From Halomonas citrativorans (lineage in GTDB: Bacteria; Pseudomonadota; Gammaproteobacteria; Pseudomonadales; Halomonadaceae), in contig NZ_FUKM01000033.1 in assembly GCF_900163645.1 (NCBI RefSeq), forward strand, positions 248,001-312,000: a stretch of 64,000 nt of DNA, in the 5' to 3' direction. The position numbers and the translations under genes were made by a program. Position 1 is the first letter of the stretch; every line of letters begins with the position of its first letter. The notes under the pieces were generated by a model that was not told where the DNA came from, ran no database searches, and saw only the letters and a list, made by a program, of their open reading frames with translations. This document shows positions 54,393 through 63,047 of this stretch, one piece after another.

Positions 54393-55202
54393 ATGGTCGC
54401 TTCGCAGAAGCCTGATAATGTGGCCGCTGTCATGAAGGTGTTCGCTATTCTTGAAGGGCTTGCTGAGCGGCCGAGCATAGGTCTTTCTGAGCTTTCACAA
54501 CGTTCGTTTACATCCAAAAGTACGGCGTATCGCTTCCTGCAGACGATGAAAGAACTGGGCTATGTCTCTCAGGAAGAGGAGACTGAAAAATATGCTCTTA
54601 CCCTCAAGTTATTTGAGTTGGGTGGGGCGGCCCTTGAAAATGTCGATATGATTAAGTTGGCTAATGCTGAAATGCAAGCTTTGTCTGACAGCACACACGA
54701 AGCCATCCATTTAGGTGCATTGGATGAAGACGGTCGGCATATTGTTTATCTTCATAAATACGACTCGCAATTCAATTTATGCATGAACTCACGGATTGGC
54801 CGACGTAGCCCGGTTTATTCCACCGCTATGGGTAAGACGCTTTTGGCTTGGATGGATGAAAGTAAGGCGCGTCAAATTCTTGAAAGTACGGAATTTGTCT
54901 CGCGCACTCAGCATACCTTAATCAGCGCAGACGCTGTGATAAGTGAGTTGCCTGAGATTCGCCAGCAAGGTGTGGCTGAAGACCGTGAAGAAGCGGAGCT
55001 TGGTGTGCGCTGCCTATCCGTGCCTGTGTTTGATCGGTTTGGTAAAGCAGTGGCAGCGATAAGTCTGTCTTTTCCGGTGGTTCGTTATGATGAGAAAAAA
55101 CGCGACGAGTACGTCCAGCTACTGTTTAAAGCAGGGCGGCGCGTTTCTGCTGGGTTAGGGTTTCATGAATATAAGTTTACAAGCCCGTTAGAAGACTCCT
55201 GA
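54393..55202 (+). CDS. kdgR: IclR-family regulator KdgR
   Basis: A 269-residue IclR protein close to E. coli KdgR, the repressor of pectin and KDG genes that is released by 2-keto-3-deoxygluconate. The winged helix reads SELSQRSFTSKSTAYRFLQT; the effector domain has IHLGALDEDG, SRIGRR.P.YSTAMGK.LLAW, and LGVRCLSVPVFDRFGKAVAA. The start at 54393 gives the KdgR-like N-terminus VASQKPDNVAAVMKVF; ATGs at 54372 and 54384 are alternatives. It faces the TRAP operon across a KdgR-type box, and a terminator follows. Confidence 0.92.
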   Translation: MVASQKPDNVAAVMKVFAILEGLAERPSIGLSELSQRSFTSKSTAYRFLQTMKELGYVSQEEETEKYALTLKLFELGGAALENVDMIKLANAEMQALSDSTHEAIHLGALDEDGRHIVYLHKYDSQFNLCMNSRIGRRSPVYSTAMGKTLLAWMDESKARQILESTEFVSRTQHTLISADAVISELPEIRQQGVAEDREEAELGVRCLSVPVFDRFGKAVAAISLSFPVVRYDEKKRDEYVQLLFKAGRRVSAGLGFHEYKFTSPLEDS

Positions 55203-55228
55203 TAACCATGCTTCAAGTTCCAATAAAT

Positions 55229-55259
55229 AAGGCGCCACCATCAGGGGGCGCCTTTTCTT
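55229..55259 (+). terminator. rho-independent terminator after kdgR
   Basis: A perfect 8-bp stem (AAGGCGCC) with a 10-base loop, followed by TTTTCTT. It may also stop kduD transcripts from the opposite side. Confidence 0.85.
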
Positions 55260-55291
55260 ATGGTACTTGCTAGAGGTGACTTCCCCACAAA

Positions 55292-56053
55292 TTAGCGTGC
55301 AAGCCACCCGCCATCTACCGCGAGCGTATGACCATGCACGTAATTTGATGCATCAGAAGCCAGAAAGACGGCGGCGCCCGCAAGGTCCTCGGGGTTGCCC
55401 CACTGGCCAGCAGGAATACGGTTTAAAATTTCCTTGCTGCGATCAGGATCATTTCTTAGTGCTTCCGTGTTATTGGTCGCCATATAGCCAGGCGCAATGG
55501 CGTTAGCGTTGATGCCCTGTGAGGCCCATTCATTTGCCATTAGCCGAGTTAGCCCCAGTACACCGCTTTTTGATGCGGTGTAGGAAGGCACGCGAATACC
55601 ACCCTGAAACGAGAGCATTGAGGCAATGTTTATAATTTTTCCTCGGCGCTGCTGCTGAATGCAGGCCTGTGCAAATGCTTGGGAGAGAAAAAAGAGGCTT
55701 TTGAGATTTACATCAAGGACATCATCCCAATCCTGTTCAGTAAAACTGAGCGCGTCGGCGCGGCGAATAATACCGGCGTTATTGATTAAGATATCTGCCT
55801 TGCCAAAGTGCTGCTCAGTTTTTTGCATGATTTCAGCGATAGGCGCAGTGCTTCCCAGGTCGGCTTCAATCTCCAAAAACTGGGCGCCTGCTGCTTCGAC
55901 AAGCTGCCGTGTTGTTTCGGCAGAACGGCGATTGACCCCCACAATGTTGCAGCCAGCTTCTGCAAGGCCTGAAGCCATGCCTTGCCCAAGCCCGGTGTTA
56001 CAGCCGGTAATGATCGCAGTCTTGCCGCTAAGGTCGAACAGCGTGGTTTGCAT
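55292..56053 (-). CDS. kduD: 2-dehydro-3-deoxy-D-gluconate 5-dehydrogenase
   Basis: A 253-residue short-chain dehydrogenase reducing 2,5-diketo-3-deoxygluconate to 2-keto-3-deoxygluconate with NADH (EC 1.1.1.127). The cofactor motif GCNTGLGQGMA is at 17-27, NNAG at 91-94, and the active site is S145, Y158, K162. Length is exactly that of KduD in E. coli. GGAG lies before the ATG. It follows kduI by 16 bases, so the two form an operon controlled by KdgR. Confidence 0.94.
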   Translation of the reverse strand: MQTTLFDLSGKTAIITGCNTGLGQGMASGLAEAGCNIVGVNRRSAETTRQLVEAAGAQFLEIEADLGSTAPIAEIMQKTEQHFGKADILINNAGIIRRADALSFTEQDWDDVLDVNLKSLFFLSQAFAQACIQQQRRGKIINIASMLSFQGGIRVPSYTASKSGVLGLTRLMANEWASQGINANAIAPGYMATNNTEALRNDPDRSKEILNRIPAGQWGNPEDLAGAAVFLASDASNYVHGHTLAVDGGWLAR

Positions 56054-56069
56054 GGTTTCTCCTCACGGT

Positions 56070-56906
56070 TTAGCGCAGATTTTCCATTGGAATATGATCC
56101 ATGTCCGAGAAGGTCTGATTTTCACCCGCCATGGCCCATATAAAGGTATAGCGCCCCGTGCCTACGCCTGAGTGCAAGGACCAGCTGGGTGAAAGGGCTA
56201 CTTGTCGATTGCGGATGACCAGGTGACGTGTTTCCTGTGGTTCGCCCATCATATGAAAGACAACACTATCGTCAGCCATATCGAAATAGAAATAGGCTTC
56301 CATACGACGCTCATGAGTATGGCAGGGCATGGTGTTCCATAAGCTACCTTCTTCAAGACGCGTCATTCCCATCAGTAGCTGACATGTCGGTAGTACATCA
56401 GGAACCAGATACTTATAAATGGTGCGCTCGTTGCTATTGGCAGAATTACCGAGCGTCTGCGGAGAAGCTTGGTCAAGCGTGACTTTTCGCGTTGGATATT
56501 TTTGATGAGCCGGTGTGCAGCAGATATAAAAAACGGCAGGGTTAGAGGCATCAGTACTTTCAAACTGTATCTCGCGGCTCTCTTTGCCAATATACAGCGC
56601 TTCATGCGTGTTCACTGTATGTTGTTTACCATCTACGACGATCTTGCCTGGGCCACCAATATTGATGGTGCCTAGCTCTCGGCGTTCAAGAAAATAATCG
56701 GTGCCCGTGTGTTTGCACATGGACGTAGAGATAGATATTGGCTCATTGACGGGCAATGCACCGCCGACGATCAAGCGGTCAAGGTGACTATAAACAAGCG
56801 TTAACTCATTTTTAACAAATATCTCTTCAATCAAGAACTGGTCACGCAGCCCTTGGGTGTCGAGTTGCTTGGCATGTTCGCTGTGAATAGCTTGACGAAA
56901 TTCCAT
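56070..56906 (-). CDS. kduI: 5-dehydro-4-deoxy-D-glucuronate isomerase
   Basis: A 278-residue cupin-fold Zn enzyme isomerising 5-keto-4-deoxyuronate to 2,5-diketo-3-deoxygluconate (EC 5.3.1.17). The length equals E. coli KduI and the Zn ligands fall at the same positions: H196, H198, E203 and H245 ([22 protein letters not shown]). It is the first gene of kduI-kduD. A KdgR-like box lies about 30 bases before its start. It takes the ring-opened product of the GH105 enzyme. Confidence 0.95.
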   Translation of the reverse strand: MEFRQAIHSEHAKQLDTQGLRDQFLIEEIFVKNELTLVYSHLDRLIVGGALPVNEPISISTSMCKHTGTDYFLERRELGTINIGGPGKIVVDGKQHTVNTHEALYIGKESREIQFESTDASNPAVFYICCTPAHQKYPTRKVTLDQASPQTLGNSANSNERTIYKYLVPDVLPTCQLLMGMTRLEEGSLWNTMPCHTHERRMEAYFYFDMADDSVVFHMMGEPQETRHLVIRNRQVALSPSWSLHSGVGTGRYTFIWAMAGENQTFSDMDHIPMENLR

Positions 56907-56937
56907 GTATCCTCCGGATTGCTGTTCTTGTAAAAAA

Positions 56938-56950
56938 GAAATGGTGGTTC
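56938..56950. promoter_or_regulatory. KdgR-like operator upstream of kduI
   Basis: GAAATG-G-TGGTTC has the 6-1-6 KdgR layout with one departure in the right arm. Its place before kduI and the perfect site at 54253 support it. Confidence 0.5.
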
Positions 56951-57036
56951 AAAATAACAGGAGCTATATTTCTTTTCAACGCAGCGACTCATAACCACCC
57001 TGTTTTCTACAGAACAGAGGGCAGAAAATGGTGAAG

Positions 57037-57065
57037 CGCCCCGACCACTTCCTGTGGCCGGGGCG
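57037..57065 (-). terminator. GC-rich hairpin after the DUF1127 gene
   Basis: CGCCCCG and CGGGGCG, with CCAC and GTGG inside, form an 11-pair bulged stem just after the minus-strand stop codon. The following T content is low, so strength is uncertain. Confidence 0.55.
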
Positions 57066-57069
57066 TTGG

Positions 57070-57315
57070 CTATGTCAACGGGCTCCCGCAGTGGGGACAC
57101 GTTTCATAAGCATTGCGAGTGTCAGCCTGATGGCGCTGTGTGCGGGCGGCTGCTTCTTCTACGCCATGAATTGAGACCAGTTGGCCGTGCTCCCAACGCA
57201 AGCCGATATCGTTAAGCAGGTGAGCATCGTGTAGACGCAGGTCTGTAGGCAGGCGGCGCTGTATGCGGTGCTTTCTTAGGATTTTTAACAGGTTACGGGT
57301 AAGGGTGATTGCCAT
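57070..57315 (-). CDS. DUF1127 protein with CPHCG tail
   Basis: An 81-residue basic protein. The DUF1127 (YjiS-like) pattern lies at about 20-45: LPTDLRLHDAHLLNDIGLRW. Such small arginine-rich proteins bind RNA or affect phosphate and carbon metabolism in some bacteria. The start at 57315 is set by GGAG 8 bases upstream. Unusually, the C-terminus carries CPHCG, a single zinc-knuckle-like pair, on a longer tail than common for the family. Function here unknown. Confidence 0.75.
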   Translation of the reverse strand: MAITLTRNLLKILRKHRIQRRLPTDLRLHDAHLLNDIGLRWEHGQLVSIHGVEEAAARTQRHQADTRNAYETCPHCGSPLT

Positions 57316-57550
57316 GAGTTCGGTCTCCATATATTCATTGGGAGGCCGGACGGGCTTGCGGTCAGTCGTTAAGCGAAGGGCTGGTTTTAACTGAGACTGG
57401 CCGCGAGATCGTCGCAGCCAGTGATAGCTCTCTTACTCTGGCGCACGATGACAATAAGCACTCGCCACGTTATGCATAACGCGGGGTAGCTTATTGGATC
57501 GTGTGACGCGGATTTGCCAGCGCATGATAGTTTCTCGGTTAATACAGCGA

Positions 57551-57597
57551 GTTAAAACAAAGAGGTTGCCTTCAGCAGACAACCTCTTTGTTTTAAC
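57551..57597 (-). terminator. strong bidirectional terminator after the ABC exporter gene
   Basis: A perfect 18-bp inverted repeat (57551-57568 and 57580-57597) with an 11-base loop. Both ends carry AAAACAAAG or CTTTGTTTT, so a T-tract exists on each strand. It lies 29 bases after the exporter stop. Confidence 0.88.
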
Positions 57598-57625
57598 GTA
57601 TTGATAAAAATGCTGCAACATTTAC

Positions 57626-59476
57626 TTAGCGATAACCTTTCGCCTGAAGATGAAATAAATGAGCATAACGACCATTGATGGTCAGCAACGCCTCATGCGT
57701 GCCGCGTTCAATAATTTCTCCTTGGTCGATAACGAGGATGAGATCCGCATTGCGGACGGTTGAGAAGCGGTGCGATATAAGAATCGTCATTTTATTGCGG
57801 CTATGCTGCCGAAACCGGGTAAATACGTCGGCTTCAGCGGCAGCGTCCATCGCGGCGGTGGGTTCATCCAGTACTACAATATCGGCCTCTTCGCGCATGT
57901 AAGCACGTGAGAGCGCTATTTTTTGCCACTGCCCGCCGGAGAGTTCCTGTCCGTCCTTAAACCAGCGGCCCAACTGAGTGTTATAGCCTTGAGGCATGCG
58001 TTTGATAAAACTGTCAGCCATGCCATTGCGAGCGGCCTGCTGCCAGCGCTCTTGATTATTAAACGCCTGGATGTCGCCCACGCCCAGATTTTCGCCAACC
58101 GGCAATTGATAGCGGACAAAGTCCTGAAAAATAACCCCGACGCGTTTGCGTAGCGCACTGCTTTCCCAATCACGAAGATCACTGCCATCCAGCAGAATTC
58201 GCCCCTTTGTAGGGTGATAAAGCCGCGTTAAAAGCTTAATGAGGGTGGTTTTTCCTGAGCCGTTTTCGCCGACCAAGGCAAGGCTTTGACCGGGAGACAG
58301 GTGCAGTGAGATATGCTGCAATACCTGCTTGCCGCCTGGGTAAGCAAAGCTTACATCTTCAAAGCGCAGCCCATCGCCGGGAAGCGCGCCTTGCAAGCGC
58401 GTGCCGCCTTCCTGCTGGGTAGGTTGTTCCAGGTACTCGTAGAGGTTGGAAAGATAGAGGTTGTCTTCGTACATGCCGCTGATAGCTGTCAGGCTTGCAG
58501 AAAGCGCAGACTGGCCCTGTTTAAACACCATCAAGTACATGGTCATCTGCCCCAGCGTGATAGCACCTGCAATCGTCTCAACCACTACCCATCCATACGC
58601 CGCGTAGAATGTTAGCGTGCCCAGCAAACCAAGCAAGAAGCCCCAGCCCTCACGGCGGAGTGTTAATCGCCGGTCTTCGCTAAATAGCCGGTTGAAAATG
58701 TCGCGATAACGTTGCAAAAAAAGCGTCTCAAGGCCAAACAGTTTGACTTCTTTAATGCTGTCTTCGCGGGCCAGCACGGTTTCCAAATAGCCCTGCATAC
58801 GCGTTTCGGGTGAGCGCCTGCGAAACAAGCGAAACGCATCACCTGAAAACTTGGCTTCTGAAACGAACACCGGCAGGGCGCCTGCCGCTAGAATCAGCAG
58901 CGCCCAAGGGGAAAACTGCACAAGCAGTACACTAAAACTGACCAGTGAGATGGCATTTTGCAGCAGCCCGAAGGTTTTATTCACCAGCGCTAAAGGTCGC
59001 GTGGAGGCTTCACGGCGAGCACGTGTTAATTGGTCATAAAGCTCTGAATCCTCGAACTGGCTTAATGATAGCGTGCCCGCTTTTTCTAAAATCATGACAT
59101 TGACTTTCTGGCCCAGCAGGGCGCGAAGCAGCGACTGCTGAGCAGAAAGACCGCGTTGGGCCAGTGCGATCAAGGCGATGATGAGAGCCTCTAACGCCAC
59201 AAGCTCAAGCACCGGCATAATAATAACCGTCAGGTTAGCGGAAGGGTTGTCGTGATAGGTGTCCATCGCGCTGACGACGCCATCAACGATTAGTTGGCCC
59301 ACCCAGGCACCCGCCGCAGGCAACACGCCAGCCACCAGAGTGCAAAGCGCCAGCCCGAACATCATCCAACGAGAGGTTTCCCAAACAAGGCCCAAGGCTC
59401 GCTTGCTGTAGCGAAAAACGTTGAAAAAACCGTTAACCGACGGGGCATTATCAGAGGTGGAAAACAGTGGAGGCAT
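57626..59476 (-). CDS. ABC transporter, fused permease/ATPase (exporter type)
   Basis: A 616-residue half-transporter with six N-terminal helices (about residues 30-330) and a C-terminal ATPase. Walker A is GENGSGKTT near 410, the signature LSGGQWQKIALSRAYM near 525 and Walker B DIVVLDEPTAAMD near 545, followed by ISHRFSTVRNAD. Such proteins work as homo- or heterodimers exporting lipids, peptides or drugs. No partner gene is adjacent, so it is probably a homodimer. The ATG at 59476 has no clear ribosome site. Substrate unknown. Confidence 0.88.
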   Translation of the reverse strand: MPPLFSTSDNAPSVNGFFNVFRYSKRALGLVWETSRWMMFGLALCTLVAGVLPAAGAWVGQLIVDGVVSAMDTYHDNPSANLTVIIMPVLELVALEALIIALIALAQRGLSAQQSLLRALLGQKVNVMILEKAGTLSLSQFEDSELYDQLTRARREASTRPLALVNKTFGLLQNAISLVSFSVLLVQFSPWALLILAAGALPVFVSEAKFSGDAFRLFRRRSPETRMQGYLETVLAREDSIKEVKLFGLETLFLQRYRDIFNRLFSEDRRLTLRREGWGFLLGLLGTLTFYAAYGWVVVETIAGAITLGQMTMYLMVFKQGQSALSASLTAISGMYEDNLYLSNLYEYLEQPTQQEGGTRLQGALPGDGLRFEDVSFAYPGGKQVLQHISLHLSPGQSLALVGENGSGKTTLIKLLTRLYHPTKGRILLDGSDLRDWESSALRKRVGVIFQDFVRYQLPVGENLGVGDIQAFNNQERWQQAARNGMADSFIKRMPQGYNTQLGRWFKDGQELSGGQWQKIALSRAYMREEADIVVLDEPTAAMDAAAEADVFTRFRQHSRNKMTILISHRFSTVRNADLILVIDQGEIIERGTHEALLTINGRYAHLFHLQAKGYR

Positions 59477-59542
59477 AGGGAGTTAACATGAACCGAGAAC
59501 GAAAGAAGCTATTATGATGCGTGGGTTGCGTCGCAATAGCCA

Positions 59543-59582
59543 CTTCAACCGCCGGCGCTTTAATAGCGCGCGACGGTTGAAG
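59543..59582. repeat. nested stem-loop between exporter and chromate transporter genes
   Basis: CTTCAACCG and CGGTTGAAG (9 bp) enclose GCGCT and AGCGC. No T-tract on either strand. Placed 41 bases after the last chromate transporter gene, it may still end or protect that transcript. Confidence 0.45.
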
Positions 59583-59622
59583 CGGGAGAAGAAGATGAGC
59601 ACAGGCTCTTTTCGTACAAACC

Positions 59623-60153
59623 TTAGGGAAGGATAAAGGCACCGTATACAAGCGCACCCATTACCACAAACGCGGGATGAACGCTGAACCGTATCAGCGC
59701 AATCGCGGCAATGGCGCCGATAATCAGCGTATGTACCCACCCCGCGCCATTAACGCCTTCAAGGAAAAAGCCAAACGTTAACCACACCATCATAATGGCG
59801 ATCACTGGGCGTACCCATTGGCTCATACGCTTGACTTGGGGCGACTCGCGATGACGGTACAAAAGTCCTAGTGCGGCAATCATCAGCAGTAGCGAAGGCA
59901 CAACAGTTGCCGCTATCGCGACGGCGGCACCGCCGATGCCGGCCACTTCATAACCCACGTAGCCGGCCATTTTAGTAGCAATCGGGCTAGGCAGCGCGTT
60001 TCCAAGTGCAAGCGTTTCCGCGAAACCCTGAGACGTCATCCAGCCATAGCGGCCGACTACTTCGGCTTCAAGCAGGGGGATAATGGCTGGGCCACCGCCG
60101 TAGCCAACAATGTTCGGGACAAAAAATGCCAGGAAGAGCTCCCAATAAATCAT
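59623..60153 (-). CDS. chromate transporter family protein, second half (short-chain CHR)
   Basis: A 176-residue membrane protein equal to one half of ChrA. The signature VGYGGGPAIIPLLEAEVVGR is near residue 15, with LGNALPSPIATKMAGYVGY near 50. It overlaps the first-half gene by 4 bases (ATGA). Paired short CHR proteins work as heterodimers with opposite topology. Chromate or sulfate-like anion export is the family role. Confidence 0.88.
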   Translation of the reverse strand: MIYWELFLAFFVPNIVGYGGGPAIIPLLEAEVVGRYGWMTSQGFAETLALGNALPSPIATKMAGYVGYEVAGIGGAAVAIAATVVPSLLLMIAALGLLYRHRESPQVKRMSQWVRPVIAIMMVWLTFGFFLEGVNGAGWVHTLIIGAIAAIALIRFSVHPAFVVMGALVYGAFILP

Positions 60154-60707
60154 GCTGAGCGCTCCGCTTTTTTAGCCGTGGAAGGGCGTAACAGCGCCGC
60201 CAGCAAAATCGCGCCAATAATAAAACCGGGGTGAATGCCCAGCCAATAAATCAATATGCCAGCGGTAATCGCCATTAGGCTACTGACAAGCCAACCTAGC
60301 GCCTTTTGCGATTTATCAAAGAAGTCCCAGGCCAGTTGCCCCATCATCACCATCACGACGGGAACCACGGCTTGCCCCATCCCACGAATCCAGGCCACAT
60401 CCCGATACCGGCTAAAAACGCCCAGCATGACCACCATGGCAACTATCATGGGAAAACAAACTGCAAGTACCGACGCTATACAGCCACTAATGCCGCCTAC
60501 ACGGTAGCCGATATAACCAGGCATTTTAGTTGCGATAGGACCAGGTAAGGTGTTGCCAATGGCTAATACATCGGCAAACTCTTCGTCCGTCAGCCATTGG
60601 TGGCGTGTAACGACTTCTGCATGTACCAGCGGTATCATTGAGGGGCCGCCACCGAAACCAAAAATACCGACTCGAAAAAAGGCCCAGAACAGGGCTGTCT
60701 GTTTCAT
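60150..60707 (-). CDS. chromate transporter family protein, first half (short-chain CHR)
   Basis: A 185-residue membrane protein, partner of the following gene. The signature FGFGGGPSMIPLVHAEVV is near residue 16, with IGNTLPGPIATKMPGYIGY near 50. It starts 191 bases from a divergent GntR gene, which probably controls the pair. The ribosome site is weak. No reductase or efflux gene confirms a chromate role. Confidence 0.88.
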   Translation of the reverse strand: MKQTALFWAFFRVGIFGFGGGPSMIPLVHAEVVTRHQWLTDEEFADVLAIGNTLPGPIATKMPGYIGYRVGGISGCIASVLAVCFPMIVAMVVMLGVFSRYRDVAWIRGMGQAVVPVVMVMMGQLAWDFFDKSQKALGWLVSSLMAITAGILIYWLGIHPGFIIGAILLAALLRPSTAKKAERSA

Positions 60708-60898
60708 CAGCGTGTCACGCTATGGTAAGCAGGCCGAAAACGGTAGTAGATGCGTTGAAAAACCATATTTTCTCTTTATATCGTTTATAAGTGATAAAAT
60801 CGATTATTTTTCAGGATAGAATAATATAATCAAGAGCGTTAGCAGGCGTCAAACGGAATAAATGATATGCGCTCACCGGTGGATGAAAGGACCCTACC

Positions 60899-61567
60899 AT
60901 GAACCAGTACATTCAGCCCTCCACAACGACAGCATCTAGCCGTATTTACGATATTTTACGCAAAGACTTGGTTAATGGGCGTTTTGCTGCTGGCGAAAAG
61001 TTGGCAATCAATGCGCTTAAAGAGCTGTATCAAGTGGGTTTAAGCCCCTTGCGTGAAGCGTTAAACAAGTTGGCCGCCTATGGCCTGCTGATACAGGAAA
61101 ATCAGCGCGGTTTTCGGGTGCCAACACTTTCACGCAGTGAACTGGATGATATTGTAAAAACGCGCTTAGCCTTGGAAGGCATGGCATTTGAACAGGCAAT
61201 TTCGCTGGGGGATGCGGCGTGGGAGGCAAACCTTCTCGCGGCAGAGCATCGCCTGAAGTGTGCCGACATGACGCTGGATAATGACGATGAGTGGGAGCGA
61301 TTGCATACCCAGTTTCATCGCACGCTGGTCGCATCGTGCGGCTCTATATGGTCGCTGCGGTTTATTGAGCAACTGCATGATCAATTTGATCGGTACCGGC
61401 GCTTGGGGCCCAAAATGCCGGTAATTCGCCAGGAGTTGGATCAGCAGCACCATGAGCTAGTGGCGCTCGCTTTAAAGCGCGATGTGAAAGCAGCGCGAAA
61501 GCTTCTTGATGAGCATATCCTTAAATCCTATGAGGCTGCGCTAACGTGCTTTGCGCAGCACGGATAA
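60899..61567 (+). CDS. GntR-family regulator, FCD type
   Basis: A 222-residue regulator with an N-terminal winged helix (LAINALKELYQVGLSPLREA, then QENQRGFRVP, about residues 12-75) and an FCD domain with conserved His in HTQFHRTLV and the final HHELVALALKRD. AAGGA precedes the ATG. It is divergent from the chromate transporter pair; the AT-rich interval contains ATCGATTAT-like short palindromes that may be its operator. The regulated function is inferred from position only. Confidence 0.87.
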   Translation: MNQYIQPSTTTASSRIYDILRKDLVNGRFAAGEKLAINALKELYQVGLSPLREALNKLAAYGLLIQENQRGFRVPTLSRSELDDIVKTRLALEGMAFEQAISLGDAAWEANLLAAEHRLKCADMTLDNDDEWERLHTQFHRTLVASCGSIWSLRFIEQLHDQFDRYRRLGPKMPVIRQELDQQHHELVALALKRDVKAARKLLDEHILKSYEAALTCFAQHG

Positions 61568-61642
61568 AAGCATCAGCTAAGCCGTTAGTGATCGGTGTAC
61601 ACTGGCGCGCACTAAACACGATAAAGCGGATGTAAAAGAGCG

Positions 61643-62218
61643 ATGCAATATTCAGATAATGATGTCATTGAGCAAACGTTGAGCTGGGTGCGCAACTTTA
61701 TTGTGGCTGAAAACGTATGTCCTTTTGCTCAGCGAGAAGTAGAGCGTGACACTATTCGTGTGGGCGTCGTACGCTCAAAAAAGCTTGAGGTGGCATTGGA
61801 AGAGCTGATGGTCGAAGTGCAGTGGTTGGATGAGCATCCGGAAACAGAAACCACGCTGCTGGTCTTTCCCACGCTTTTTAAGCACTTTGACCATTACCTG
61901 GACTATGTAGAACTGGCAGAAAGCATGCTGGCCGAACAGGGCTATGAAGGTGTTTATCAGCTGGCGACTTTTCACCCCGACTACTGCTTTGAGGACGCCA
62001 CGCCAGAGGACGCCTCGAACTACACCAACCGCTCACCCTACGCAATGGTGCACCTATTGCGCGAAGCGAGCGTTGAAAAAGCCATTGAGTTTTATGGTGA
62101 TACCTCGGTCATCCCGGAACGTAATGTGGCCCACTTGACCGCGATGGGAAGCAGTAGGGCAGAGCGCTATCTTCAGGATGCATTAGCGCAACGGGCATTT
62201 CCGGATAAAGCGCCATAA
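61643..62218 (+). CDS. DUF1415 family protein
   Basis: A 191-residue cytoplasmic protein of the DUF1415 family, conserved in gammaproteobacteria and without known function. Typical segments are VAENVCPFAQREVERDTIRV near residue 20, and YQLATFHPDYCFEDATPEDA with NYTNRSPYAMVHLLREASVE near 110-145. The conserved Cys in NVCPF and the HPDY motif could be functional. AAAGAG lies before the ATG. Confidence 0.85.
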   Translation: MQYSDNDVIEQTLSWVRNFIVAENVCPFAQREVERDTIRVGVVRSKKLEVALEELMVEVQWLDEHPETETTLLVFPTLFKHFDHYLDYVELAESMLAEQGYEGVYQLATFHPDYCFEDATPEDASNYTNRSPYAMVHLLREASVEKAIEFYGDTSVIPERNVAHLTAMGSSRAERYLQDALAQRAFPDKAP

Positions 62219-62235
62219 CACCTTGTTCGTGTTGT

Positions 62236-62364
62236 TTATTTAAAGCTCAAACGTCCTTGCTTTGGATCGATTGTTACGCTTTTCTTTGCTTGTATTCCAA
62301 GCGCCGCCACTACAATCAACATGACAACGAGCAAACCTAATGCACTTGCCGGAGTATGGTTCAT
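62236..62364 (-). CDS. small single-helix membrane protein, 42 residues
   Basis: An ORF starting MNHTPASALGLLVVML, with one hydrophobic helix (about residues 8-25) followed by a polar tail KKSVTIDPKQGRLSFK. Helix with positive residues after it suggests an N-out or signal-anchor small membrane protein. No clear Shine-Dalgarno sequence is seen before the ATG, so the call is tentative. I do not recognise a family. Confidence 0.4.
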   Translation of the reverse strand: MNHTPASALGLLVVMLIVVAALGIQAKKSVTIDPKQGRLSFK

Positions 62365-62421
62365 CGGGGTGGTTGTAATATCGATTAAAAATCATAAAAA
62401 TTAATATGCTAGTCGATTAAT

Positions 62422-62916
62422 TTATAAAAATTTATGCATCACGTAGCTGTCTACGAGTCCTTGTGCCGCGTGACAATAAGCCTTCGGCACCGTGCCCACA
62501 ATACTAAATCCTAAACGCTGCCAAAGCGCTACCGCTGCGTCGTTCGTAGCTACGACAGCGTTAAACTGCATGGCTTTAAAATCATGGGTGCGGGCGAGTT
62601 GCTGAGAGTGTTCACACATCGCGCGCGCAACGCCTTTGCCGCGGGCGGCAGCGGTGACCATATAGCCGCAGTTACACACATGGCTACCCGGGCCTGCCGC
62701 ATTGGCTTTTAGGTAGTAGCTTCCCACCAGTTCGCCTGCTGAATCTCTTACGGCATACGTGGCTTTGGGTACTTGGCACCATAGTGAGTAGGCCGCCTCG
62801 TAGCTAATGTCGGGGTCAATGGCATAGGTGTGTTGTTCCGCCACAATCGCCTTAAAAGTGGGCCAGAAAATAGCGAAGTCGTCTTGCGTCATCAAGGTGA
62901 AGGTAAGTGTAGACAT
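62422..62916 (-). CDS. GNAT-family N-acetyltransferase
   Basis: A 164-residue acetyltransferase. The acetyl-CoA loop is AARGKGVARAMCEHS near residue 92, preceded by HVCNCGYMVT and followed by QFNAVVATNDAAVALWQRLGF. The start at 62916 (MSTLTFTLMTQDDF) gives a normal GNAT N-terminus; a longer frame upstream has no ribosome site. CCAGG lies upstream. Substrate unknown. Confidence 0.87.
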   Translation of the reverse strand: MSTLTFTLMTQDDFAIFWPTFKAIVAEQHTYAIDPDISYEAAYSLWCQVPKATYAVRDSAGELVGSYYLKANAAGPGSHVCNCGYMVTAAARGKGVARAMCEHSQQLARTHDFKAMQFNAVVATNDAAVALWQRLGFSIVGTVPKAYCHAAQGLVDSYVMHKFL

Positions 62917-63004
62917 GGTTAATACCTGGTAGAGATAAGCCGCGTAGCATGTGATGGGCGTTAATGGTACCAGGCCGCAGCGATACATGCGGCTGTCAAC
63001 ATGG

Positions 63005-63028
63005 AAGGGGCATCTGCTGAAGCCCCTT
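63005..63028 (-). terminator. hairpin after the LLM oxidoreductase gene
   Basis: A perfect 7-bp stem (AAGGGGC, 10-base loop) 20 bases after the minus-strand stop. Only TTCC follows, so it is a weak terminator candidate. Confidence 0.5.
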
Positions 63029-63047
63029 AAGCGGCTGCACGTTGCGC

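Noticed and set aside
57433-57621. 62-codon minus-strand frame, or its 30-codon inner version, between DUF1127 and the ABC exporter
   Set aside because: The longer start lies inside the strong terminator hairpin and the inner ATG (near 57525) has no ribosome site; the translation is not recognisable.
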